Shown one piece after another: positions 8,431-17,915 of a stretch of 64,000 nucleotides of DNA; position 1 is the first letter of the stretch; every line of letters begins with the position of its first letter. The DNA comes from Pseudomonas sp. P5_109 (GTDB taxonomy: Bacteria; Pseudomonadota; Gammaproteobacteria; Pseudomonadales; Pseudomonadaceae): assembly GCF_034009455.1 (NCBI RefSeq), contig NZ_CP125380.1:6801001-6865000 (forward strand). The letters are read 5' to 3'. The notes beneath the pieces are model-generated. The model was not told the origin of the DNA. It did not search any database and saw only the letters and a program-made list of their open reading frames with translations. The translations under genes and the position numbers were made by a program.

Positions 8431-9639
8431 ATGCAGCGGCTGTATCGGAAACGCATTGTTCTGGGCGTCGGCGGCGGTATCGCTGCCTACAAGAGCGCCG
8501 ACCTGGTTCGCCGCCTGATCGATCAGGGCGCCGAAGTGCGCGTGGTCATGACCCGGGGCGGTGCAGAGTTCATCACCCCGCTGACCATGCAGGCCCTGTC
8601 CGGGCACCCAGTCCACCTGGACCTGCTGGACCCGGCGGCCGAAGCGGCCATGGGCCACATCGAACTGGCCAAATGGGCCGATCTGGTGCTGATCGCCCCC
8701 GCCACGGCGGACCTGATCGCCCGTCTGGCCCAAGGTATCGCCAACGACCTGCTGACAACCCTGGTGCTGGCCACTGACGCCGTAGTCGCCGTTGCCCCGG
8801 CCATGAACCAGGCCATGTGGCGCGACCCGGCGACCCAGGCCAACCTGCAACTCCTTGAAAGTCGCGGCCTGAAGAGCTTCGGCCCGGCCTCCGGCAGCCA
8901 GGCCTGTGGCGACGTCGGCATGGGCCGCATGCTCGAAGCCACTGACCTCGCCCAATGCGCCGCCGACTGCTTCCAGCGTCAAGCATTGACCGGCAAACAC
9001 GTGCTGATCACCGCCGGCCCGACCCAGGAAAACATCGACCCGGTGCGCTACATCACCAACCACAGCTCCGGGAAAATGGGCTTTGCCCTGGCCGAAGCCG
9101 CCGTGGAAGCCGGTGCCCGCGTGACCCTGATCACCGGCCCCGTGCACCTGCCGACCCCGGATCGCGTTACCCGCATCGACGTGGTCAGCGCCCGCGACAT
9201 GCTGGCCGCCTGCGAAGCGGCGATCCCTTGCGACCTGTTCATCGCCTCGGCAGCCGTCGCGGATTACCGCCCGGAAGTCGTCGCCCCACAGAAACTCAAG
9301 AAAGATCCTACGAACGGCGACGGCTTGTTGCTGCAGATGGTGCGTAACCCGGACATCCTGGCCACCATCGCCACCCGTCCCGACCGTCCGTTCAGTGTCG
9401 GTTTCGCCGCCGAGACCGAAAACCTGCTCGATTACGCTGCGCGCAAGTTGAAAGACAAGAACCTCGATTTGATCGTCGCCAACGACGTCGCCAACCCGAG
9501 CATTGGCTTCAACAGCGAAGAAAATGCCTGCAGCGTCATCGACCGTGAGCTTCACGCCACACTTTTCGCCCAGACCAGCAAGAGCAAGATTGCTCGCCAG
9601 CTGATCACTTTTATCGCCGAACGTCTGAACCAGGTTTAA
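8431..9639 (+). CDS. coaBC: Bifunctional phosphopantothenoylcysteine decarboxylase / phosphopantothenate-cysteine ligase
   Basis: The 402-residue fusion catalyses two steps of coenzyme A synthesis. The N-terminal CoaC flavoprotein half has [38 protein letters not shown] and the loop [14 protein letters not shown] with the catalytic cysteine. The C-terminal CoaB ligase half starts near [20 protein letters not shown]. The start was set at 8431 ([16 protein letters not shown]) because the known proteins begin there and AAGGCAGG lies just upstream; the frame is open farther upstream. It is followed by dut after 5 bases, so the two are probably co-transcribed. Confidence 0.96.
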   Translation: MQRLYRKRIVLGVGGGIAAYKSADLVRRLIDQGAEVRVVMTRGGAEFITPLTMQALSGHPVHLDLLDPAAEAAMGHIELAKWADLVLIAPATADLIARLAQGIANDLLTTLVLATDAVVAVAPAMNQAMWRDPATQANLQLLESRGLKSFGPASGSQACGDVGMGRMLEATDLAQCAADCFQRQALTGKHVLITAGPTQENIDPVRYITNHSSGKMGFALAEAAVEAGARVTLITGPVHLPTPDRVTRIDVVSARDMLAACEAAIPCDLFIASAAVADYRPEVVAPQKLKKDPTNGDGLLLQMVRNPDILATIATRPDRPFSVGFAAETENLLDYAARKLKDKNLDLIVANDVANPSIGFNSEENACSVIDRELHATLFAQTSKSKIARQLITFIAERLNQV

Positions 9640-9644
9640 TTTAC

Positions 9645-10100
9645 ATGCACGCTTTGCAAGCCAAGATCCTCGACCCCCGCATCGGTACCGAATTCCCGCT
9701 GCCGCAATACGCCACACCAGGCTCCGCCGGCCTCGACCTGCGCGCCATGCTGGAACAGGACACCGTGATCAAGCCGGGTGAAACCGTGCTGATCCCCACC
9801 GGCCTGTCGGTCTATATCGGTGATCCGAACCTGGCGGCGCTGATTCTGCCGCGCTCCGGCATGGGCCATAAGCACGGCATCGTGCTGGGCAACCTGGTGG
9901 GGTTGATCGACTCCGACTACCAGGGCCCATTGATGGTCTCCTGCTGGAACCGCGGCCAGACCGAATTCACCATGCCGGTCGGTGAGCGCCTGGCGCAACT
10001 GGTGCTGGTGCCGGTGGTGCAGGCTCACTTCGAGATGGTTGAAGAGTTTGTTGAAACCGAGCGTGGCACTGGTGGCTTCGGCCATACCGGTACTCGTTGA
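9645..10100 (+). CDS. dut: dUTP diphosphatase (dUTPase)
   Basis: The 151-residue trimeric dUTPase has all five motifs: [40 protein letters not shown] and the C-terminal [11 protein letters not shown] arm. It hydrolyses dUTP to dUMP, keeping uracil out of DNA and feeding dTMP synthesis. It lies 5 bases after coaBC, the common coaBC-dut pairing in gammaproteobacteria. A GC-rich hairpin follows the stop. Confidence 0.97.
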   Translation: MHALQAKILDPRIGTEFPLPQYATPGSAGLDLRAMLEQDTVIKPGETVLIPTGLSVYIGDPNLAALILPRSGMGHKHGIVLGNLVGLIDSDYQGPLMVSCWNRGQTEFTMPVGERLAQLVLVPVVQAHFEMVEEFVETERGTGGFGHTGTR

Positions 10101-10115
10101 TTCGAGAGCGATGCA

Positions 10116-10148
10116 TTGTGGTGAGCGGGGCCTGCTCTCTCACCACAA
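10116..10148 (+). terminator. Hairpin after dut
   Basis: TTGTGGTGAG and CTCACCACAA form a perfect 10-bp stem around a 13-base GC-rich loop, starting 15 bases after the dut stop. No T-tract follows, so it is a weak terminator or an mRNA-end hairpin, perhaps a REP remnant. Confidence 0.5.
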
Positions 10149-10226
10149 AATTCAAATTGTCATCTGCAAGGTTTAGCTCCGGAAATCAAGGCATTGCCCG
10201 GCCAAACCCTTGCCGCCGGGGGCGTC

Positions 10227-10349
10227 ATGGCCCTTTCACACCACGAACTCTCTGTGGAAAACGCCGTCATACCCTTCAGTTTGAACCTGTTGCCGAATGA
10301 ATCGGCGGCCTGTCCAGCCACTTTCGAGATGGAGCATTTCCACAGATGA
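10227..10349 (+). CDS. Possible 40-codon leader ORF overlapping the algC start
   Basis: An ATG at 10227, preceded by GGGGG, opens a frame of 40 codons beginning MALSHHELSVENAVIPFSLN. Its TGA (10347-10349) overlaps the algC ATG (10346-10348) in an ATGA arrangement, the hallmark of translational coupling. The codon use is mixed and the peptide is not recognised. It may be a real leader peptide that tunes algC translation, or chance. Confidence 0.25.
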   Translation: MALSHHELSVENAVIPFSLNLLPNESAACPATFEMEHFHR

Positions 10350-11743
10350 ACACCCCGGCCAAAATCGCACCCAAGTTCCCTGACAGTATCTTCCGCGCCT
10401 ACGACATCCGCGGCACCGTCCCGGAATTCCTGAACGCTGAAACTGCTTACTGGATTGGCCGCGCTGTCGGTTCCCAAAGCCTGGCCCAGGGCGAACCGAA
10501 CGTTTGCGTCGGTCGCGACGGCCGCTTGTCCGGCCCGGAACTGGTCGCGCAACTGATCAAAGGCATCGCCGACAGCGGCTGTCACGTCAGTGATGTCGGC
10601 CTGGTCCCGACGCCGGCGCTCTACTACGCCGCCAACGTACTCGCCGGCAAATCCGGCGTGATGCTCACTGGCAGCCACAACCCGTCGAACTACAACGGGT
10701 TCAAGATCGTCATTGCTGGCGACACCCTGGCCAACGAACAGATCCAGGCCCTGCACGACCGCCTCAAGACCAACGACCTGAGCAGCGGCCAGGGCAGCAT
10801 CACCCAGGTCGAGATCCTCGAGCGCTACAACAACGAAATCGTCCAGGACATCAAACTGGCCCGCCGCCTGAAAGTGGTCGTCGACTGCGGCAACGGCGCG
10901 GCCGGCGTGATCGCCCCGCAATTGATCGAAGCGCTGAACTGCGAAGTCATCCCGCTGTTCTGCGAAGTGGATGGCAACTTCCCGAACCACCACCCGGACC
11001 CGGGCAAGCCTGAAAACCTCGTGGACCTGATCGCCAAGGTCAAGGAAACCAACGCAGACATCGGCCTGGCCTTCGACGGCGATGGCGACCGCGTCGGCGT
11101 GGTGACCAACACCGGCAGCATCGTTTACCCGGACCGCCTGCTGATGCTGTTCGCCCGTGACGTGGTGGCGCGCAACCCCGGCGCCGAGATCATCTTCGAC
11201 GTCAAATGCACCCGCCGCCTGATTCCGCTGATCAAGGAGTACGGCGGCCGGTCGTTGATGTGGAAGACCGGTCACTCGTTGATCAAAAAGAAAATGAAAC
11301 AATCCGGCGCCCTGCTGGCCGGCGAAATGAGCGGGCACATCTTCTTCAAGGAGCGCTGGTTCGGTTTCGACGATGGTATTTACAGCGCCGCGCGGTTGCT
11401 GGAAATCCTCAGCAAGGAAAAATCTTCGGCCGAAGAGCTGTTTGCGACCTTCCCGAACGATATTTCTACGCCGGAAATCAATATCCATGTGACCGAAGAG
11501 AGCAAATTCAGCATCATTGATGCATTGCACGATGCGCAGTGGGGCGCAGGCGCCGACCTGACCACCATTGACGGCGTGCGAGTCGACTACGCCAAAGGCT
11601 GGGGCCTGGTACGCGCATCCAACACCACACCGGTGCTGGTGCTGCGTTTCGAGGCCGATGACGAGGCTGAATTGCAGCGCATCAAGGACGTATTCAAAGT
11701 CCAGTTGAAGCGTGTTGCACCTGATCTCCAACTACCGTTCTGA
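10346..11743 (+). CDS. algC: Phosphomannomutase / phosphoglucomutase AlgC
   Basis: The 465-residue alpha-D-phosphohexomutase interconverts Man-6-P/Man-1-P and Glc-6-P/Glc-1-P, supplying precursors for alginate, LPS and other polysaccharides. The phosphoserine is S110 in TGSHNPSNYNGFK; the metal loop is DGDGDRVGVV; the sugar-binding loop is GEMSGHIFF; the phosphate-binding C-terminal loop is RASNTTPVL. The length matches the soluble form; the short space to dut leaves no room for an N-terminal extension. argB follows after 17 bases, so an algC-argB transcript is likely. Confidence 0.97.
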   Translation: MNTPAKIAPKFPDSIFRAYDIRGTVPEFLNAETAYWIGRAVGSQSLAQGEPNVCVGRDGRLSGPELVAQLIKGIADSGCHVSDVGLVPTPALYYAANVLAGKSGVMLTGSHNPSNYNGFKIVIAGDTLANEQIQALHDRLKTNDLSSGQGSITQVEILERYNNEIVQDIKLARRLKVVVDCGNGAAGVIAPQLIEALNCEVIPLFCEVDGNFPNHHPDPGKPENLVDLIAKVKETNADIGLAFDGDGDRVGVVTNTGSIVYPDRLLMLFARDVVARNPGAEIIFDVKCTRRLIPLIKEYGGRSLMWKTGHSLIKKKMKQSGALLAGEMSGHIFFKERWFGFDDGIYSAARLLEILSKEKSSAEELFATFPNDISTPEINIHVTEESKFSIIDALHDAQWGAGADLTTIDGVRVDYAKGWGLVRASNTTPVLVLRFEADDEAELQRIKDVFKVQLKRVAPDLQLPF

Positions 11744-11760
11744 TTCACCCGGAGCCCTGA

Positions 11761-12666
<906 letters not shown>

Positions 12667-12680
12667 GCGCTAGCGCATAC

Positions 12681-12722
12681 AAAAAAGACCCCGCTCGGCC
12701 TGGCTGAGCGGGGTCTTTTTTT
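12681..12722 (+). terminator. Intrinsic terminator after argB
   Basis: AAAAAAGACCCCGCTC pairs with GAGCGGGGTCTTTTTTT; the long GC stem with flanking A and T tracts could work in both directions. Confidence 0.93.
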
Positions 12723-12753
12723 GCGCCGTATTCTCTATGGAAAGCTGTTTTTT

Positions 12754-12848
12754 TGTGGCGAGGGAGCTTGCTCCCGCTTGAGTGCGCAGTGCTCACAACA
12801 TTCTTGGGTCTGCTGCGCAGCCCAGCGGGAGCAAGCTCCCTCGCCACA
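12754..12848. repeat. REP doublet (GTGGCGAGGGAGCTTGCTCCC family)
   Basis: TGTGGCGAGGGAGCTTGCTC at 12754 and its inverse ending at 12848 sit between the convergent ends of argB and pyrE. Confidence 0.85.
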
Positions 12849-12872
12849 CAAGCGCCCCACAGGGAATAGCGA

Positions 12873-13517
12873 TTAAACGCCGAACTGGGCGCGGTACGCT
12901 TCCACGGCAGGCAGATGCTGCTTGAGCTGCGGATCGTCAGCGAGGAATTCCAGCACCTGGTTCAGCGAAACAATGCTGATGACCGGGATGCCGAAGTCAC
13001 GCTCGACTTCCTGGATGGCCGACAGCTCACCGTTACCACGCTCCTGACGGTTCAGGGCGATCAGTACACCGGCGGCCTTGGCGCCGTCCTGGGAGGCGAT
13101 GATCTGCATCACTTCACGAATCGCGGTGCCGGCGGTGATCACGTCGTCGATGATCAACACGTCGCCGGTCAGTGGTGCGCCGACCAGGCTGCCGCCTTCG
13201 CCATGGGCCTTGGCTTCCTTGCGATTGAAGCACCATGGCAGGTCACGGTTGTGATGCTCGGCCAGGGCCACGGCGGTGGTCGCCGCCAAAGGGATGCCCT
13301 TGTAGGCCGGGCCAAATAGCACGTCGAAAGGAATACCGCTCTCGGCAATGGCGGCGGCGTAGAAACGACCCAGCTGCGCCAGGGCCGAACCCGAGTTGAA
13401 CAGGCCGGCATTGAAGAAGTAAGGACTGGTGCGCCCGGACTTCAGGGTGAACTCACCGAAGCGCAAAACGCCGCGATCGATGGCAAAACGGATGAAATCG
13501 CGCTGATACGCTTGCAT
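12873..13517 (-). CDS. pyrE: Orotate phosphoribosyltransferase
   Basis: The 214-residue type I phosphoribosyltransferase makes OMP from orotate and PRPP in pyrimidine synthesis. The PRPP loop is [14 protein letters not shown]; the N-terminal [16 protein letters not shown] and [11 protein letters not shown] are typical PyrE segments. It is divergent from crc with 81 bases between start codons, a region holding two palindromes. Confidence 0.97.
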   Translation of the reverse strand: MQAYQRDFIRFAIDRGVLRFGEFTLKSGRTSPYFFNAGLFNSGSALAQLGRFYAAAIAESGIPFDVLFGPAYKGIPLAATTAVALAEHHNRDLPWCFNRKEAKAHGEGGSLVGAPLTGDVLIIDDVITAGTAIREVMQIIASQDGAKAAGVLIALNRQERGNGELSAIQEVERDFGIPVISIVSLNQVLEFLADDPQLKQHLPAVEAYRAQFGV

Positions 13518-13543
13518 GAAAAAACCCCAAATACCACGGATTT

Positions 13544-13576
13544 AGCTAATTAGCTTGACGCCGTGTATCATACACG
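13544..13576. promoter_or_regulatory. Two palindromes in the pyrE-crc divergent promoter region
   Basis: AGCTAATTAGCT (13544-13555) is a perfect 12-base palindrome and CGTGTATCATACACG (13562-13576) a perfect 15-base one with a single central base. They lie 7 bases apart, about midway between the two start codons. They look like operator sites for a dimeric regulator; no specific protein is suggested. Confidence 0.45.
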
Positions 13577-13598
13577 CACGCGATTTTTGGGGCCATTT

Positions 13599-14378
13599 AT
13601 GCGGATCATCAGTGTGAACGTCAATGGTATTCAGGCTGCAGTCGAGCGTGGTTTGCTCAGTTGGCTGCAGGCACAGAATGCCGACGTCATCTGCCTGCAG
13701 GACACCCGCGCCTCCGCCTTTGAACTGGACGATCCAGCCTTCCAACTGGATGGATACTTCCTTTATGCCTGCGATGCCGAAGTCCCCGCCCAAGGTGGCG
13801 TGGCTTTGTATTCGCGGCTGCAACCGAAGGCTGTCATCAGCGGTCTCGGTTTCGAGACGGCCGACCGCTACGGGCGCTACCTGCAAGCCGATTTCGACAA
13901 GGTCAGCATCGCGACCTTGCTGCTCCCTTCGGGGCAGAACGGCGATGAAGACTTGAACCAGAAGTTCAAGCTAATGGACGACTTCGCCCGTTATCTGGAT
14001 AAACAGCGACGCAAGCGTCGCGAGTACATTTATTGTGGCTCGCTGTACGTGGCGCAACAGAAGCTGGATATCAAGAACTGGCGCGACAGCCAGCAATCCC
14101 CGGGCTTCCTGGCACCTGAACGTGCCTGGATGGACGAGATTGTCGGCAACATGGGTTATGTCGACGCCCTGCGGGAAGTCAGCCGTGAAGGCGACCAGTA
14201 CAGCTGGTGGCCGGACAACGAACAGGCGGAGATGCTCAACCTCGGTTGGCGCTTCGACTATCAACTGCTGACCCCGGGCCTGCGCCGCTTCGTACGCAGC
14301 GCACGCCTGCCACGCCAGCCGCGGTTCTCGCAACACGCGCCGCTGATCGTGGACTACGACTGGACGCTGACCATTTAA
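13599..14378 (+). CDS. crc: Catabolite repression control protein Crc
   Basis: The 259-residue protein has the exonuclease III (EEP) fold, as seen in MRIISVNVNGIQAAVERGLL and VICLQDTRAS. Active-site positions are changed: DTRAS where the nuclease has an essential Glu, CGSLYVAQ where GDxN is expected, and no SDH motif near the end (SQHAPLIVDYDW). That fits the known state of Crc, which has no nuclease activity and instead stabilises Hfq on A-rich sites of target mRNAs to repress translation when preferred carbon is present. The start at 13599 gives the canonical length. Confidence 0.97.
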   Translation: MRIISVNVNGIQAAVERGLLSWLQAQNADVICLQDTRASAFELDDPAFQLDGYFLYACDAEVPAQGGVALYSRLQPKAVISGLGFETADRYGRYLQADFDKVSIATLLLPSGQNGDEDLNQKFKLMDDFARYLDKQRRKRREYIYCGSLYVAQQKLDIKNWRDSQQSPGFLAPERAWMDEIVGNMGYVDALREVSREGDQYSWWPDNEQAEMLNLGWRFDYQLLTPGLRRFVRSARLPRQPRFSQHAPLIVDYDWTLTI

Positions 14379-14396
14379 GCGTCGTTTCGCAGACAC

Positions 14397-14426
14397 AAAA
14401 AAGCCGACAGCAATGTCGGCTTTTTT
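14397..14426 (+). terminator. Intrinsic terminator after crc
   Basis: AAAAAAGCCGACA and TGTCGGCTTTTTT form a strong stem around a short loop, 18 bases after the crc stop. A decayed relative of this sequence is seen at 31277. Confidence 0.93.
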
Positions 14427-14444
14427 GTGGGCGATTTGCTTTCC

Positions 14445-14527
14445 TGTAGGAGCGAGCTTGCTCGCGATGGTGTGTCAGTCGACATCAATGTATCTGACCG
14501 ACCATCGCGAGCAAGCTCGCTCCTACA
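14445..14527. repeat. REP doublet (GTAGGAGCGAGCTTGCTCGC family)
   Basis: TGTAGGAGCGAGCTTGCTCG at 14445 and its inverse ending at 14527 lie between convergent crc and the DUF4870 gene. Confidence 0.85.
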
Positions 14528-14542
14528 AGGGAACTTCGCTGT

Positions 14543-14911
14543 TTATTTGATCAATCGCCAGGTGAACGGATACCGATAAGGCTGCCCTTCATTGGCCTTC
14601 ACCCCGGCAATGATCGTCAGCACCAGCGCACCGATTGCGATCAGGCCAAACAGGAAGAACCCGATAATCAACAGCATCAACAGGAAGCAGATAGCCGAGG
14701 CGATCGCGACGGTGATCTGAAAATTCAGCGCCTCCTTGCCCTGGGCATCGATGAACGGGTCCATCTCGCGCTTCATTTGCCAGAGAATCAGCGGGCCAAT
14801 GATCGTGCCAAACGGAATCCAGATCCCCAGCAGGGCGGACAGGTGACAGAACATCGCCCACTGACGCACCTCTTGGCTCGGCGTGGGCAGCGGCAGTTGT
14901 TCGTCACTCAT
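14543..14911 (-). CDS. DUF4870 (Tic20-like) small membrane protein
   Basis: The 122-residue protein has a polar N-terminus followed by three or four hydrophobic segments (CHLSALLGIWIPFGTIIGPL, ITVAIASAICFLLMLLIIGF, GLIAIGALVLTIIAGV). The sequence WQMKREMDPFIDAQGKEALNFQ, ending NEGQPYRYPFTWRLIK, is the recognisable DUF4870 pattern. It is an inner-membrane protein of unknown function. It lies just downstream of rph on the same strand (28 bases) and may be co-transcribed with it. Confidence 0.85.
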   Translation of the reverse strand: MSDEQLPLPTPSQEVRQWAMFCHLSALLGIWIPFGTIIGPLILWQMKREMDPFIDAQGKEALNFQITVAIASAICFLLMLLIIGFFLFGLIAIGALVLTIIAGVKANEGQPYRYPFTWRLIK

Positions 14912-14939
14912 GGTGTCCTCCTTGCCTGGAGCAGTCCGG

Positions 14940-15662
14940 TCAGTCGGCCAATGCGGCCTTTTGCAGTTCGAAGATCTCGTTCATGCCTTTCTTCGCCAGC
15001 TCAAGCATGGCGTTCAGTTCTTCAGGCTGGAACGGCGCGCCTTCGGCAGTGCCCTGGACTTCGATGAAGCCACCAGCGCTGGTCATCACCACGTTCAGGT
15101 CGGTCTCGGCGGCCGAGTCTTCCAGGTAGTCGAGGTCGAGCACAGGCTCCCCCTTGTACATGCCCACGGAAACCGCAGCGATCATCTGCTTGATCGGGTC
15201 GCCGCCCTTCAGGCCGCCACGCTTCTTGATGACTTTCAAGGCATCGATCAGCGCAACCATGGAGCCGGTGATCGACGCCGTGCGGGTGCCACCGTCAGCC
15301 TGGATCACGTCGCAGTCGACGTACAGGGTAACGTCGCCCAGCTTGGACATGTCCAGCGCAGCGCGCAGGGAGCGACCGATCAGGCGCTGGATTTCCAGGG
15401 TGCGGCCGCCTTGCTTGCCACGACTGGCTTCACGCTGGTTACGCTCGCCGGTAGCGCGCGGCAGCATGCCGTACTCGGCCGTCAACCAACCCTGGCCCTG
15501 GCCCTTCAGGAAACGCGGTACGCCCGGTTCAACGCTGACGGTGCAGATGACCTTGGTATCACCAAACTCGACCAGCACAGAACCCTCGGCGTGTTTGGTG
15601 TAGTTGCGGGTGATGCGGATCGAGCGGAGCTGATCGGCAGCGCGACCACTTGGACGTATCAT
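14940..15662 (-). CDS. rph: Ribonuclease PH
   Basis: The 240-residue phosphorolytic 3'-5' exoribonuclease trims tRNA 3' ends. Signature stretches are [49 protein letters not shown] and [18 protein letters not shown]. The start was set at [13 protein letters not shown] (15662) because family members begin there; the frame continues upstream for 20 codons without a family match. It is divergent from yicC, as in other pseudomonads. Confidence 0.96.
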   Translation of the reverse strand: MIRPSGRAADQLRSIRITRNYTKHAEGSVLVEFGDTKVICTVSVEPGVPRFLKGQGQGWLTAEYGMLPRATGERNQREASRGKQGGRTLEIQRLIGRSLRAALDMSKLGDVTLYVDCDVIQADGGTRTASITGSMVALIDALKVIKKRGGLKGGDPIKQMIAAVSVGMYKGEPVLDLDYLEDSAAETDLNVVMTSAGGFIEVQGTAEGAPFQPEELNAMLELAKKGMNEIFELQKAALAD

Positions 15663-15930
15663 AGGGAGTACCTGTACTGGGGACGGAAAACTGCGGAGCA
15701 TTATAGAGCCGACGGCCGTCACTGGGCACTTCTAAAAAATTCCGCCGACGACCGAAGGCTCTGCACCGCACGCCAGCGCGGGCTTGCCGCTCTTTGTCAC
15801 ACCGTGTGTTTGGGCGCACCCGCGCCACTGCGCTACAATCCTGCGCCTTTGCTGCCAGTCGGCTTTAATTCATTGATATCGGATTCCCGGAACCACGGTT
15901 CTGTGCCGATCTGCCTTGCGAGGTACCGCC

Positions 15931-16794
15931 ATGGTGCACAGCATGACCGCCTTCGCCCGCGTCGAAAACGCCGGCGTCCAGGGCACCCTGAGCTGGGAAC
16001 TGCGCTCGGTCAACAGCCGCTACCTGGAACCCCACTTGCGCCTGCCGGAGTCCTTTCGCGACCTCGAGGGGGCTGTTCGTGAAGCCCTGCGCCAGGGCGT
16101 ATCGCGGGGCAAGCTCGAATGCACCCTGCGTTTCACCGAAGAAAACACCGGCAAGGCGCTGCAAATCGATCAGGAGCGCGCCGCGCAACTGGTCGCCGCC
16201 GCCGAGACCATCGCCAGCCTGATCAAAAGCCCGGCAGCGCTGAACCCTCTGGAAGTCCTGGCCTGGCCCGGCGTACTGGTAGGCGACGCCAGCGACCCGC
16301 AAGCCTTGAACGCCGAAGCGCTGGCACTGTTCAATCAAGGCCTCAAAGAGCTGAAGGCCGGCCGCGAGCGCGAAGGCGCAGAGCTGGCGCGGCTGATCAA
16401 CGAGCGCCTGAGCTCCATCGAAGAGGACGTGGTGACCCTGCGCGAACTGGTCCCGCAGATGCTCGCCACCCAGCGCCAGAAAGTCCTCGACCGTTTCGCC
16501 GACATGAAGGCCGAGATGGACCCGCAGCGCCTGGAGCAGGAAATGGTCATGCTCGCGCAAAAAAGCGACGTCGCCGAAGAACTGGATCGCCTGAGCACTC
16601 ACATCATCGAAGTTCGCCGGGTGCTCAAATCCGGCGGCGCTGCCGGTCGGCGTCTGGACTTCCTGATGCAGGAACTCAACCGCGAAGCCAATACACTGGG
16701 CTCCAAAGCCTTCGACCCGCGCAGCACCCAGGCTGCGGTCAACCTCAAGGTGTTGATCGAGCAGATGCGCGAACAAGTGCAGAATATTGAGTAA
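15931..16794 (+). CDS. yicC: YicC-family endoribonuclease
   Basis: The 287-residue protein starts MVHSMTAFARVE, the invariant YicC N-terminus, with GAGGT 8 bases upstream. It ends with the DUF1732 part (GRRLDFLMQELNREANTLGS, VNLKVLIEQMREQVQNIE). Members of this family are metal-dependent endoribonucleases implicated in small-RNA decay. It precedes gmk by 12 bases, so yicC-gmk form an operon that leads into rpoZ-spoT. Confidence 0.94.
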   Translation: MVHSMTAFARVENAGVQGTLSWELRSVNSRYLEPHLRLPESFRDLEGAVREALRQGVSRGKLECTLRFTEENTGKALQIDQERAAQLVAAAETIASLIKSPAALNPLEVLAWPGVLVGDASDPQALNAEALALFNQGLKELKAGREREGAELARLINERLSSIEEDVVTLRELVPQMLATQRQKVLDRFADMKAEMDPQRLEQEMVMLAQKSDVAEELDRLSTHIIEVRRVLKSGGAAGRRLDFLMQELNREANTLGSKAFDPRSTQAAVNLKVLIEQMREQVQNIE

Positions 16795-17427
<633 letters not shown>

Positions 17428-17445
17428 TCAGCTCTTCCCAAAACA

Positions 17446-17532
17446 GCTGCAAGGGCTTTACATTGGCACTTGCAGCGCGTTGAAGGGCTTGGTCAAAAAA
17501 TCAGCGCTTCCCTAATCGCTGGTGATTTTTTA
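17446..17532 (+). terminator. Two hairpins after gmk, the second terminator-like
   Basis: GCTGCAAG (17446) pairs with CTTGCAGC (17469), and AAAAAATCAGCG (17495) pairs, with a small bulge, with CGCTGGTGATTTTTT (17517). The second ends in a T-run, so it probably stops or attenuates transcription before rpoZ, whose promoter would then lie in the 60 bases before its start. Confidence 0.6.
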
Positions 17533-17594
17533 AACTGTTGAGTCCGCTCGCCCATCCGGGCAGCGCGCATATTGCATTTGCTACGAGGAAGACC

Positions 17595-17858
17595 ATGGCC
17601 CGCGTAACCGTTGAAGACTGCCTAGAACACGTGGATAACCGCTTTGAGCTGGTCATGCTCTCTACCAAGCGTGCCCGTCAACTGGCCACCGGCGGCAAAG
17701 AGCCGAAAGTAGCATGGGAAAACGACAAGCCTACCGTTGTCGCCCTGCGCGAAATCGCTGAAGGCCTGATCGACTACGCAGCTATCGCCGAAGCCGAAAT
17801 CGTTGAAGATGAACCGCTTTTTGCTGCTTTCGAGGACGAGTCCAACGAGGCCGTCTAA
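17595..17858 (+). CDS. rpoZ: RNA polymerase omega subunit
   Basis: The 87-residue protein [31 protein letters not shown] is a clear omega subunit, which helps fold beta-prime and forms part of a ppGpp site on RNA polymerase. The start at 17595 has GAGGAAG 4 to 10 bases upstream and matches the invariant family start; the frame is open somewhat farther upstream. spoT follows after 57 bases. Confidence 0.97.
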   Translation: MARVTVEDCLEHVDNRFELVMLSTKRARQLATGGKEPKVAWENDKPTVVALREIAEGLIDYAAIAEAEIVEDEPLFAAFEDESNEAV

Positions 17859-17915
17859 GCCTATGCCTGGTCGACGTAGCACGGCGCGGGATAAAAGCTT
17901 ACGGCAGGAGACATC

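Noticed and set aside
10160..11731. A 523-codon open frame opposite algC
   Set aside because: Antisense shadow of algC; the protein text is low-complexity and unlike any family.
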